Source: Flavobacterium macacae
GTDB lineage: Bacteria; Bacteroidota; Bacteroidia; Flavobacteriales; Flavobacteriaceae
Length of the DNA: 64,000 bases
Reading direction: 5' to 3'
NCBI RefSeq assembly: GCF_003865365.1
Contig: NZ_RQVR01000004.1
Span: forward strand, 62,001 to 126,000
Shown: positions 45,550 through 53,781 of the stretch, piece after piece
Layout: each line of letters opens with the position of its first letter
Numbering within the stretch: the stretch's first letter is position 1
The notes under the pieces: model-generated
Seen by the model: only the letters and a program-made list of their open reading frames with translations
The model's database searches: none
What the model was told of the DNA's origin: nothing
Position numbers and translations under genes: made by a program

Positions 45550-46161
45550 ATGACAAGCATCATCATTGGAGATATTATCAATTCACGAAAACTGCCTGTA
45601 AAAAAATGGCTCCTTCCTTTGAAGCAATTTCTTAATAACCAAGGAAAAAGCCCCAAAGACTGGGAAATTTTTAGAGGCGATCAATTTCAGCTGGAAGTAA
45701 AAAATCCAGAAGAAGCGTTGCTGATTGCCATTCAAATAAAAGCACTGCTGAAAAACATAAAATTAGACGCCCGGATGAGTATCGGCATAGGTGAAAAAAC
45801 ATATAATGCGAAGAAAATTTCAGAAAGCAATGGATCTGCGTTTGTTAACTCTGGCGACTTGTTTGAAAACTTAAAGAAGGAAAAAATTACGCTAGCCATA
45901 AAATCGGGCAACGCTATTTTTGATTATGAAATTAACCTGGCACTTCGCTTGGCATTGGTAACGATGGACAGCTGGCTTCCACAATCCTCTGAATTTGTTT
46001 CAGTCGCCATCAAAAACCAATCTCTTTCACAAGAACAAATCGGAGCAATACTAAATATAAACCAAGCTGCGGTGAGCCGAAGAAAATCTAGATCACAGTT
46101 TGATTTAATAATGGAATTTGATGCCTATTATAGAGAGAAAATTAAAAAACTAAGTCTATGA
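45550..46161 (+). CDS. SatD family protein with C-terminal helix-turn-helix
   Basis: A 203-residue protein. The N-terminal 150 residues match the SatD family (IIIGDIINSRKL, IFRGDQFQLEV, ARMSIGIGEKTYNA). These three blocks resemble the palm of class III cyclases and GGDEF enzymes: D8 and D44 are placed like metal-binding Asp residues, and RMSIGIG like the RIGIHxG strand. About residues 158-190 (SQEQIGAILNINQAAVSRRK) form a helix-turn-helix. The stop overlaps the next ATG (ATGA). Streptococcal SatD sits in an acid-tolerance operon; the activity is unknown. The cyclase-like reading is mine and unproven. Confidence 0.8.
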   Translation: MTSIIIGDIINSRKLPVKKWLLPLKQFLNNQGKSPKDWEIFRGDQFQLEVKNPEEALLIAIQIKALLKNIKLDARMSIGIGEKTYNAKKISESNGSAFVNSGDLFENLKKEKITLAIKSGNAIFDYEINLALRLALVTMDSWLPQSSEFVSVAIKNQSLSQEQIGAILNINQAAVSRRKSRSQFDLIMEFDAYYREKIKKLSL

Positions 46162-46889
46162 TTTTATTTATAAAATTGCTTTTGGCTCATCTACTGGGAG
46201 GTTTTCTCTTACAGCCCGATTCTTGGGTTTCGCAAAAAATTGATAAAAAACACAACAGTATCTTCCTGTACATTCACTCCATTTTGCATGGTTTGCTAGC
46301 TTGGATCTTCGTTTTTGAAAAACAATTTTGGCTTTTCGCCATAGTGATTACCATTTCTCACGGTCTGATCGACCTGATGAAGTTGCATTTCCAAACAGAA
46401 AGAACAAAAAGAAACTGGTTCGTTTTTGATCAAATTTTACATCTTTCAGTACTGGCCATCGTTGTGCTTTGGTATCAAAAAACGACGCTCTTTTTTCTGC
46501 CTGATTTCAAAAATAATTTATGGATTATCGGAACATCTGTGATTTTCTTGACAAAACCAACATCCATTTTAATCAAAAATATTATTTCAATTTGGACTCC
46601 AGACGAAAGCAATAAGGCAGACCATTCGTTACAAAACGCTGGAAATTACATCGGAATTTTGGAAAGGTTGTTTATTTTCTGCTTTATTTTGATCGGACAT
46701 TTTGAAGCCATTGGCTTTCTTTTAGGAGCAAAATCCATCTTCAGATTTGGTGATTTGAGAATGGCGCGCGACAGAAAACTGACCGAATATGTTTTGATCG
46801 GAACTTTAATTAGTTTTGGAATCGCTATTGGGATTGGACTTTCAGCGCAGTTTCTTATCCAAAATTTTTCGGTTTATTTTCTTGATTAA
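46158..46889 (+). CDS. DUF3307 family membrane protein
   Basis: A 243-residue protein with several hydrophobic helices (about 2-20, 33-52, 58-75, 95-112, 120-137, 175-196 and 213-235) and polar loops ([35 protein letters not shown]). The start shares ATGA with satD, and DUF3307 genes frequently pair with satD in other bacteria, which suggests a two-part system of DNA-binding regulator and membrane component. It overlaps the convergent pyrD by 48 bp. Biochemical function unknown. Confidence 0.75.
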   Translation: MILFIKLLLAHLLGGFLLQPDSWVSQKIDKKHNSIFLYIHSILHGLLAWIFVFEKQFWLFAIVITISHGLIDLMKLHFQTERTKRNWFVFDQILHLSVLAIVVLWYQKTTLFFLPDFKNNLWIIGTSVIFLTKPTSILIKNIISIWTPDESNKADHSLQNAGNYIGILERLFIFCFILIGHFEAIGFLLGAKSIFRFGDLRMARDRKLTEYVLIGTLISFGIAIGIGLSAQFLIQNFSVYFLD

Positions 46890-47867
46890 AGCGGGACCTT
46901 CATAAATAAACCCGGTATATAATTGAATCAAGCTCGCTCCAGCTTCTAATTTTTCAATCGCATCATCGGCAGAATGAATTCCCCCTACTCCCACAATTGG
47001 AAACGATTTGTTGCTTTTTTCAGATAAAAAACGAATGACTTCAGTGGAACGTTTTGTCAAAGGTTTTCCTGACAAGCCACCCATTTCGGCTTTGTTTTCA
47101 GACTGCAAACCCTCTCTTGAAATCGTAGTATTTGTAGCAATTACACCCGCAATTTTAGTTTCATTTACAATATCAATAATATCCAAAAGCTGTTCGTCGG
47201 TCAAATCTGGAGCAATTTTCAGCAAGATCGGCTTTTGTTTTGGCTTTGCCACATTTTTATTTTGAAGCGTCTGCAACAATTGCGTCAACGGCTCTTTGTC
47301 TTGCAACGCTCGAAGGTTGGGCGTGTTTGGCGAGCTTACATTGACCACAAAATAATCTACGTGATCGTACAAAGCATCAAAGCAAATTTCATAATCAGAA
47401 GTCGCTTCTTCGTTAGAAGTCAATTTGTTTTTGCCAATATTTCCGCCAATTAAAACGCCGTTATTTTTTTTCAATCGTTCCACAGCTTCAAGCACGCCAC
47501 CGTTGTTAAAGCCCATTCTATTGATAATCGCAGAATCTTCTTTTAATCTAAAAAGTCGTTTTTTTGGATTTCCTTCCTGGCCTTTAGGCGTTAAAGTCCC
47601 AATTTCAATAAATCCAAAACCAAGATTCGAAAGTTCTTTATATAACTTCGCGTCTTTGTCAAAACCAGCGGCCAAACCTACCGGATTTTTAAATTTGAGG
47701 CCAAAAACTTCGGTTTCTAATCTGGCATCTTTTACTTCATAAAGTGACCTAAAAATAGCAGGAAAACCCGGAATTTTATTCAGAAAACGAAGCATTGAAA
47801 ACGTGAAATAGTGAATTTCTTCGGGGTCGTACTTAAAAAGAATCGGACGAATTATTGATTTATACAT
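46842..47867 (-). CDS. pyrD: Quinone-dependent dihydroorotate dehydrogenase
   Basis: A 341-residue class 2 enzyme oxidising dihydroorotate to orotate and passing electrons to the quinone pool. An N-terminal helical quinone-binding segment (1-42) precedes the FMN barrel. Motifs: [45 protein letters not shown] with the class 2 catalytic Ser, and [28 protein letters not shown] split over the FMN phosphate site. Its last 48 bp overlap the end of the DUF3307 gene. Promoter -7 at 47888-47895. Confidence 0.96.
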   Translation of the reverse strand: MYKSIIRPILFKYDPEEIHYFTFSMLRFLNKIPGFPAIFRSLYEVKDARLETEVFGLKFKNPVGLAAGFDKDAKLYKELSNLGFGFIEIGTLTPKGQEGNPKKRLFRLKEDSAIINRMGFNNGGVLEAVERLKKNNGVLIGGNIGKNKLTSNEEATSDYEICFDALYDHVDYFVVNVSSPNTPNLRALQDKEPLTQLLQTLQNKNVAKPKQKPILLKIAPDLTDEQLLDIIDIVNETKIAGVIATNTTISREGLQSENKAEMGGLSGKPLTKRSTEVIRFLSEKSNKSFPIVGVGGIHSADDAIEKLEAGASLIQLYTGFIYEGPALIKKINRKILDKKLR

Positions 47868-47887
47868 TGTAGTTGTGTTGTGTTTTG

Positions 47888-47895
47888 CAAAAATA
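47888..47895 (-). promoter_or_regulatory. Promoter -7 element (TATTTTTG) of pyrD
   Basis: Minus-strand TATTTTTG followed by C, 20 bp before the pyrD ATG at 47867. Confidence 0.55.
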
Positions 47896-47983
47896 GAATT
47901 ATATGTGCGATTATTAAATGTTTCCCTCTTTTTTTACTATAAGATTTTTTTGAGTACCTTTAAATAGACTTCAACCAGAATAT

Positions 47984-48619
47984 ATGAGTTCCATTTCTTC
48001 TTCATTACATCAATCTTTTTCAGATTTGTTTCAAAAATACAATCAAGATACTTATCTGAAAGAAAATCTTTGGCTGGAAATTGAAACTTATTATACTTCT
48101 AAAAAAAGACATTACCACACTCTTTCTCATTTAAAAAATTTGTTTCAAGAATTAATTCCAATAAAAGAAAAACTCGAAGATTGGGAAACCATTCAGTTCT
48201 CTGTTTTTTATCACGACATTATTTACAATGCTTCCCGAAATGATAATGAAGAGAAAAGTGCTGTTTTGGCAATTGAAAGATTAAAAGAAATCGGACTTCC
48301 AGAAGATCAAATTTTGAAATGCAATCATCAAATTCTAATAACCAAATCACACGAAAACTCAGATTTGGATACCAATTATTTTACAGATGCTGATTTGTCA
48401 ATTCTTGGTAAAAGCTGGGAAATCTATGAAGAATACTTTCTACAAATTAGAAAAGAATACCGAATTTATCCCGACTTTATTTACAATCCCGGAAGAAAAA
48501 AAGCACTGAAACATTTTTTAGAAATGCCACGGATTTTTAAAACTGATTACTTTTTTGAAAAATATGAAAAACAAGCTCAAATTAATCTAAAAAAAGAACT
48601 TGAAATTCTATCTAAATAA
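47984..48619 (+). CDS. Predicted metal-dependent HD-type phosphohydrolase
   Basis: A 211-residue all-helical protein. RHYHTLSHLKNL, VFYHDIIYNASRNDNEEKSA and TDADLSILGKSWEIY supply the H...HD...D residues of an HD-domain metal site. Database relatives carry the misleading label NMDA receptor NMDAR2C subunit, which is a legacy name with no functional meaning. Nucleotide hydrolysis is inferred from the fold only. Unlike most HD enzymes it lacks a second domain. Confidence 0.8.
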   Translation: MSSISSSLHQSFSDLFQKYNQDTYLKENLWLEIETYYTSKKRHYHTLSHLKNLFQELIPIKEKLEDWETIQFSVFYHDIIYNASRNDNEEKSAVLAIERLKEIGLPEDQILKCNHQILITKSHENSDLDTNYFTDADLSILGKSWEIYEEYFLQIRKEYRIYPDFIYNPGRKKALKHFLEMPRIFKTDYFFEKYEKQAQINLKKELEILSK

Positions 48620-48694
48620 TCGTTAAAGATTGATTTTAAAATTAGAGAAAAGTTAAATAAATCGTAACTTCGCAGTACATTTTAAACAAAAATT

Positions 48695-49936
48695 ATGCAA
48701 CATATTATTGACCGTTTTATCAGTTATGTGACGATTGATACGGAATCTGACGCAAGTTCAAATACAACGCCAAGTACTGAAAAACAATGGGATTTGGCTA
48801 ATAAATTGGTTGAAGAATTGAAGCAAATCGGTTTGCAAGAAGTGACAATCGATGAGAATGCTTATATTATGGCAACGCTTCCGAGCAATGTGGATCACGA
48901 AGTTCCAACCATCGGATTTGTTTCTCACTTTGACACAACGCCTGATTTTACTGGTGCTAACATCAAACCTCAGATTATAAAAAATTATGACGGAGGCGAT
49001 ATTATTCTAAACAAGGAACAAAATATTGTTCTTTCTCCAAAATACTTTGAAGATTTATTGCAATACAAAGGCCAAACAATCATCACCACCGACGGAACAA
49101 CGCTTCTTGGCGCTGATGACAAAGCTGGAATCACCGAAATTGTAACGGCAATGGAATTTTTGATCAATAATCCAGAAATCAAACACGGAAAAATCAGAAT
49201 CGGTTTCACGCCAGATGAAGAAATTGGTCGTGGCGCGCATAAATTTGACGTAGCCAAATTTGGTGCTGATTGGGCGTATACCATGGACGGAAGCCAAATT
49301 GGCGAATTAGAATATGAAAACTTCAACGCTGCCGGAGCGAAAATTACCTTTAAAGGAAAAAGCGTTCACCCAGGTTATGCCAAAGGAAAAATGATCAACT
49401 CGATGTTGATTGCCAATAAATTTATTTCGAAATTACCGAAAGACGAAGTTCCGGAAAGAACCAAAGGTTATGAAGGATTTTTCCACGTTCACCATTTGAA
49501 TGGAACGATTGAAGAAACTGTCTTGGAATTAATCATTCGTGACCACGACAAGAAAAAATTTGAAAAGAGAAAAGAATTGGTTGAAAAGATTACGAAAAAA
49601 ATCAACAAAAAATTCGCAAAACAATTCGGAGAAGATATTGCAGTTGCTGAGATCAATGACCAATATTACAATATGAAAGAAAAAGTGCAACCCGTAATGC
49701 ACATTGTTGACATTGCAGAAGAAGCGATGAAACAACTTGGCATTACGCCGTTAATCAAGCCAATTCGCGGTGGAACTGACGGTTGCCAATTATCATATAT
49801 GGGATTGCCTTGTCCGAATATTTTTGCAGGCGGACACAATTTCCATGGAAAATATGAATATGTTCCGGTGGAAAGCATGCAGAAAGCAGTGGAAGTTATT
49901 GTGAAAATTGCAGAATTGACAGCAAAAAAGAAATAA
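48695..49936 (+). CDS. pepT: Peptidase T (tripeptide aminopeptidase)
   Basis: A 413-residue M20B zinc peptidase removing N-terminal residues from tripeptides in the cytoplasm. Metal ligands and catalytic residues: [35 protein letters not shown] and [18 protein letters not shown], then [27 protein letters not shown]. The dimerisation insert around 205-300 has normal length. TAACTTCG at 48665 resembles a -7 element. Confidence 0.95.
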   Translation: MQHIIDRFISYVTIDTESDASSNTTPSTEKQWDLANKLVEELKQIGLQEVTIDENAYIMATLPSNVDHEVPTIGFVSHFDTTPDFTGANIKPQIIKNYDGGDIILNKEQNIVLSPKYFEDLLQYKGQTIITTDGTTLLGADDKAGITEIVTAMEFLINNPEIKHGKIRIGFTPDEEIGRGAHKFDVAKFGADWAYTMDGSQIGELEYENFNAAGAKITFKGKSVHPGYAKGKMINSMLIANKFISKLPKDEVPERTKGYEGFFHVHHLNGTIEETVLELIIRDHDKKKFEKRKELVEKITKKINKKFAKQFGEDIAVAEINDQYYNMKEKVQPVMHIVDIAEEAMKQLGITPLIKPIRGGTDGCQLSYMGLPCPNIFAGGHNFHGKYEYVPVESMQKAVEVIVKIAELTAKKK

Positions 49937-49950
49937 ATTTTTCTACATAA

Positions 49951-50001
49951 AAATTACCGCAAATTTGCATAAATTTAGATGCATATTTGCGGTTTTTTAT
50001 T
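49951..50001. terminator. Large terminator hairpin after pepT
   Basis: ACCGCAAAT and TGCAT pair with ATGCA and ATTTGCGGT (one bulge) across an 8-nt loop, followed by a T-run at 49992-50001. The hairpin includes an in-frame TTG for the next gene, arguing for its start at 50008. Confidence 0.75.
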
Positions 50002-50007
50002 TTTATT

Positions 50008-50589
50008 ATGAAAGAGAAAAAGAAAAACATTTGGGACAATAGTGAATTTTGGAATAAAGAATTGGATTTTCTAAAGTCGATTATTGTCAAAACAGAACTT
50101 ATAGAAACCACAAAATGGGGCGCTCCCGTTTATACTTTGAAAAACAAAAATGTGTTGGCGATTGGCGGTTTTAAAAACTTTTTTACGATTTGGTTTTACA
50201 ATGGCGTTTTCCTGAAAGATGTGGCTAAAGTTTTAATCAATGCCAATGAAGAAAATACACGCGGTTTAAGACAATGGCGATTTACTTCAAAAGATGAAAT
50301 TGATGAGAAATTAGTTTTAAAATACATTTATGAAGCCATTGAAAACGAGAAAAAAGGACTTTCGATAAAACCTCAGAAAAAAGAAATGCCAACCTCAGTA
50401 TTTTTTCAAGAACAACTTGATGGGAATTCTGATTTAAAAAAAGCTTTTGATGCATTCTCTCCTTACAAGCAAAAAGAATTTTTAGAACATATTGAATCTG
50501 CAAAACAAGAGAAAACAAAAATTGCAAGATTTGAAAAAATAAAACCGATGATTTTAAAAGGAACTGGCTTAAATGATAAATACAAATAA
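50008..50589 (+). CDS. DUF1801/YdeI-like protein
   Basis: From the ATG at 50008 the protein has 193 residues. Residues about 10-115 look like a DUF1801 fold (ETTKWGAPVYTLKNKNVLAI, GFKNFFTIWFYNGVFLKD), and the C-terminal part (FDAFSPYKQKEFLEHIESAK, ARFEKIKPMILKG) matches the YdeI/OmdA-like helical region often described as bacteriocin-protection-associated. The upstream TTG is inside a terminator hairpin. Role uncertain. Confidence 0.8.
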   Translation: MKEKKKNIWDNSEFWNKELDFLKSIIVKTELIETTKWGAPVYTLKNKNVLAIGGFKNFFTIWFYNGVFLKDVAKVLINANEENTRGLRQWRFTSKDEIDEKLVLKYIYEAIENEKKGLSIKPQKKEMPTSVFFQEQLDGNSDLKKAFDAFSPYKQKEFLEHIESAKQEKTKIARFEKIKPMILKGTGLNDKYK

Positions 50590-50590
50590 A

Positions 50591-50625
50591 AAAAATGCCT
50601 CAATTTCTTGAGGCATTTTTTTTTA
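50591..50625. terminator. Bidirectional terminator
   Basis: AAAAATGCCTCAA / TTGAGGCATTTTTTTTT hairpin between convergent genes (YdeI-like and yajC). Confidence 0.85.
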
Positions 50626-50639
50626 TAAAATAATTCTGC

Positions 50640-50924
50640 TTATTTAACAACAGCAGGTGTATTCAACTGTTTGCTTAATTCTAAAGAAATTGCAGAACGC
50701 TCCATTTTCAATTTTCCTGACATGGTTTCAAGAACGATTGTTCTTTCAGCCAATTCAGCAACTCTTCCATGAAGACCGCTTTTTGTAATTACTTTATCAC
50801 CCACTTTTAGGCCAGTTTCGAATTCTTTTTCTGCTTTTGCTCTTTTTTGCTGTGGACGGATCATGAAGAAATACATCACCACGAACATCGCACCAAATAA
50901 GAGAATATTACCGTATTGTTCCAT
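50640..50924 (-). CDS. yajC: Preprotein translocase subunit YajC
   Basis: A 94-residue inner-membrane protein accessory to SecDF. One N-terminal helix (about 7-22, ILLFGAMFVVMYFFMI) leads into RPQQKRAKAEKEFE and KVGDKVITKSGLHGRV, the family signature. It begins 5 bp after the DUF1573 gene in a nusB-DUF1573-yajC operon, an order common in Flavobacteriia. Confidence 0.95.
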   Translation of the reverse strand: MEQYGNILLFGAMFVVMYFFMIRPQQKRAKAEKEFETGLKVGDKVITKSGLHGRVAELAERTIVLETMSGKLKMERSAISLELSKQLNTPAVVK

Positions 50925-50929
50925 TTTAA

Positions 50930-51436
50930 TTATTTTGTAGCTCCAACTCCACCAGCTTTTGGCGTTACTTGAGCTCTAATTGTTAATAATTCATTTCCTG
51001 AAGCTGTATTAGCAGTAATGTTTACTGATTTTTGCTGTGCTCCTGGTTTTCCGCCTGAGTCAAAAGAAACTTTCATTTCACTAGTTTCCCCTGGCTTGAT
51101 CGGGTCTTTTTTGAAAACTGGAACCGTACAACCACAGCTTCCTTTAGCATCAGTGATTATCAAATCCGCTTTTCCTGTATTTGTAAAAGTAAAAACGTGC
51201 TCTACTTTATCACCTTCTTTGATTGTGCCAAAGTCAAATTCTTTTTCTGTAAAAGTCATAACCGGAATTTCACCTGTCGCTTGACCAGCGTCAGTTGAAG
51301 CTACTTGTCCAGTTGTAGCGTCTGTACTTGTTGCTTCAACAGTTGAAGCTTCTACTTTTGAAGATGCATTTTCTTTGCAAGAAACGGTCAATACTAACGA
51401 TGCAATCGCTAATAAACCAACAGTTTTTTTAATCAT
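50930..51436 (-). CDS. DUF1573 lipoprotein
   Basis: A 168-residue lipoprotein: signal peptide ending LVLTVSC with lipidation Cys at 20. After a Thr/Ala/Ser-rich spacer (about 25-55), one DUF1573 Ig-like domain (about 58-160; FDFGTIKEGDKVEHVFTFTN and GSCGCTVPVFKKDPIKPGE with CGC motif). The conserved Cys-Gly-Cys is kept. Likely periplasmic or surface-exposed. The function of the family is unknown. It lies between nusB and yajC. Confidence 0.85.
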   Translation of the reverse strand: MIKKTVGLLAIASLVLTVSCKENASSKVEASTVEATSTDATTGQVASTDAGQATGEIPVMTFTEKEFDFGTIKEGDKVEHVFTFTNTGKADLIITDAKGSCGCTVPVFKKDPIKPGETSEMKVSFDSGGKPGAQQKSVNITANTASGNELLTIRAQVTPKAGGVGATK

Positions 51437-51452
51437 AATAATTGTTTTTAAT

Positions 51453-52394
51453 TTACATTAAGCCTCTACCGGCTTTATTTAACTTATTTGCTTCTTTGAA
51501 ATCTTTGACAAGATTATCTAAAATTCCGTTGATAAAAATACTACTTTTTGGTGTTGAATACTCTTTTGCAATTTCTAAATATTCGTTAATAGTTACTTTT
51601 ACGGGAATTGAAGGGAATTTTAAGAATTCACAAATGGCCATTTTCAAGATAATTGTGTCAATTTCCGCAATTCTATCGGAATCCCAGTTAGGTGTTTTAT
51701 CAATAAATTCTTTTGCCAATGCTGCTTCGTTCAAAACTACTTTTCTGAACAGGTCTTTGGTAAAATCTTTATCTTCAGCATCTTTGTAAACTCTAGGAAT
51801 CGAAAAATCTTCATCTGTAACTTTAACCGACTTCAATTGCTTGTTGATCAAAGTATTAACTAAAGGAATATCATCAATCCAAGTTAATTTATTGTCTTCA
51901 AGATATTCGTATAATTTTTCATTTGGAGCAATCAAATCTGTAAAAATGGAAACCACGAATTCTTTGTCTTCCTCAAAATTATTCTCGCGATTGCTCATAT
52001 AATTCGCATACAGCACGCTCGCTTTAATTTCTTCCAGTAAAATTCTGATGTATTCATCATTAACGTGCCAGTCATTTATTTTTCGGTTTTCTAAAGCGAT
52101 GCTCATGGCATTACTTTCCACCAGAAGTTTTAAAACGGCATTGTTAATGAATTTGTTGTTTGGATTGCGTTCTTCAGCAGTAACAAGATGTTTTTTGCTT
52201 GATTTATCTAAAAAATCTTCTTCTCTTTTTTGGATTTCTATCAGGGTAGATAGCATAAGAAGGTATAAATCTTGAATGTTTTCGATACTGTAAAAAAGAA
52301 ATTTTTCTTCTTTTTCAAGATTATCAGAATTGTTTTGATGCATTGCGTAAACCGACTGCATTACTTTCACACGAATATGTCTTCTATTTAACAC
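51453..52394 (-). CDS. nusB: Transcription antitermination factor NusB (extended form)
   Basis: A 313-residue NusB-family protein, about twice the size of E. coli NusB (139). The first residues LNRRHIRVKVMQSVYAMHQ and the C-terminal half (about 180-305; FRKVVLNEAALAKEFIDKTP, IILKMAICEFLKFPSIPVKV, ILDNLVKDF) contain the recognisable fold; the middle about 120 residues are a Bacteroidota-type insertion. It binds boxA RNA with S10 to support rRNA transcription. First gene of the nusB-DUF1573-yajC operon, 16 bp from the next. Confidence 0.92.
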   Translation of the reverse strand: MLNRRHIRVKVMQSVYAMHQNNSDNLEKEEKFLFYSIENIQDLYLLMLSTLIEIQKREEDFLDKSSKKHLVTAEERNPNNKFINNAVLKLLVESNAMSIALENRKINDWHVNDEYIRILLEEIKASVLYANYMSNRENNFEEDKEFVVSIFTDLIAPNEKLYEYLEDNKLTWIDDIPLVNTLINKQLKSVKVTDEDFSIPRVYKDAEDKDFTKDLFRKVVLNEAALAKEFIDKTPNWDSDRIAEIDTIILKMAICEFLKFPSIPVKVTINEYLEIAKEYSTPKSSIFINGILDNLVKDFKEANKLNKAGRGLM

Positions 52395-52417
52395 CTGTAA
52401 GAACTTTTAAAAATTAA

Positions 52418-52451
52418 CAAAGCGAAAGAGATTTTCTTTCGCTTTGCAAAA
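52418..52451 (-). terminator. Terminator of the amino-acid dehydrogenase
   Basis: CAAAGCGAAAGA / TCTTTCGCTTTG stem with a 4-5-nt loop; on the minus strand it is followed only by a modest T-run. Confidence 0.6.
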
Positions 52452-52479
52452 ATAAGAATAATATTGAAACTCTAAATTA

Positions 52480-53580
52480 TTATTTAGAGTTTTCTTTTTT
52501 TCTATCGTCAATACGTTTTTGCGCAATTGACAGCGCCGCTTGGTGCGTAGTAATATTGTTTTGTTCTGCAAAAGAGAAAATTTCTAAAGTAGTGTTGTAG
52601 ATATTTTCAGTTCTTCTTAATGCTTCAGCACTGTCATAACCAACGATTTCAGCATAAACATTGATGATTCCACCCGCGTTGATCAAGAAGTCAGGCGCAT
52701 AAGCAATACCTCTGTCTTTCAATATTTTTCCGTGGATTTCTTCAACAGCCAATTGGTTATTAGCCGCTCCAGCAATTACTTTTGCTTGAATTTTATTTAC
52801 AGTCTCATCATTGATAGTCGCTCCAAGCGCACAAGGCGCATAAATATCAACATCAGCAGAATAAATGTCTCCTGTAAAAATTTGAGCGCCATATTTTGCA
52901 TGAATTTCTTGCAGTCTTGCTTCGTTGATGTCAGTCATCTGGACCAAAGCACCTTCAGCAGTCAAATGTTTGATCAACGTTTCACCTACATTTCCAGTTC
53001 CTTGAACAAGCACTTTTTTACCGCTTAAATTATCTGTCCCGAATTGGTATTTTGCAGCAGCTTTCATTCCCATATAAACTCCATAAGCAGTCACAGGAGA
53101 AGGATTTCCAGAACCACCTCTTGACTGAGAAATTCCAGTTACATGAGGAGTAACATCTCTAATGAGGTCCATATCTGCAGTTGTCGTACCGACATCTTCA
53201 GCTGTAATATATTTTCCGCTTAATGAATTGATGAATTCACCAAACTTGATAATCATCTCTGGAGTTTTATCCGCTTTCGAATCACCGATGATTACTGCTT
53301 TTCCACCACCAAGGTTTAATCCAGAAATCGCTGATTTAAAAGTCATTCCGCGGGAAAGTCTTAAAACATCGTTTAAAGCTTCCCATTCGTTATTATATTT
53401 CCACATTCTTGTTCCACCCAAAGCTGGTCCCAAAACTGTGTTATGAATACCAATTATTGCTTTCAAACCAGTATCTTTGTCATTACAAAATACGATTTGC
53501 TCGTGGTTGTCAAATGATAATTGACCAAAAACAGGGTCAATTTTGTGAAGCTCATTTGAATTTACTACTTCTGTTATCAT
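52480..53580 (-). CDS. Leucine/phenylalanine/valine-type amino-acid dehydrogenase
   Basis: A 366-residue Glu/Leu/Phe/Val dehydrogenase-superfamily enzyme. The N-terminal substrate domain has ALGGTRMWKYNNEWEALND and MTFKSAISGLNLGGGKAVI, with the catalytic Lys in that GGGK region, followed by the NAD domain (about 170-300; KKVLVQGTGNVGETLIKHL). Length matches leucine dehydrogenases, which interconvert branched-chain amino acids and 2-oxo acids. Its presence beside leucine-degradation mvaB in the broader region fits. Precise substrate is inference. Promoter -7 TAAATTTG at 53628-53635, minus strand. Confidence 0.9.
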   Translation of the reverse strand: MITEVVNSNELHKIDPVFGQLSFDNHEQIVFCNDKDTGLKAIIGIHNTVLGPALGGTRMWKYNNEWEALNDVLRLSRGMTFKSAISGLNLGGGKAVIIGDSKADKTPEMIIKFGEFINSLSGKYITAEDVGTTTADMDLIRDVTPHVTGISQSRGGSGNPSPVTAYGVYMGMKAAAKYQFGTDNLSGKKVLVQGTGNVGETLIKHLTAEGALVQMTDINEARLQEIHAKYGAQIFTGDIYSADVDIYAPCALGATINDETVNKIQAKVIAGAANNQLAVEEIHGKILKDRGIAYAPDFLINAGGIINVYAEIVGYDSAEALRRTENIYNTTLEIFSFAEQNNITTHQAALSIAQKRIDDRKKENSK

Positions 53581-53627
53581 AGTATATTTGATTAGTGGTT
53601 ATTTATGATTTTATCAAAAAGATAGCG

Positions 53628-53635
53628 CAAATTTA
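53628..53635 (-). promoter_or_regulatory. Promoter -7 element (TAAATTTG)
   Basis: Minus-strand TAAATTTG followed by C, 47 bp before the dehydrogenase ATG at 53580. Confidence 0.5.
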
Positions 53636-53781
53636 AGATATAAATCAAAACTTTGCAATCAAATTAACTTTAATTAATAATCCTATAATCAAAAGAGGTT
53701 TTTTAAAAATAAAACAAAAAAGCACTTTACGAAAAGAATTAACATTTTTACAGAATTATTTTCTAAATTTTCAAACATATA

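Noticed and set aside
47984..48619. Label NMDA receptor NMDAR2C subunit
   Set aside because: A legacy database name; the sequence shows an HD-type hydrolase fold only.
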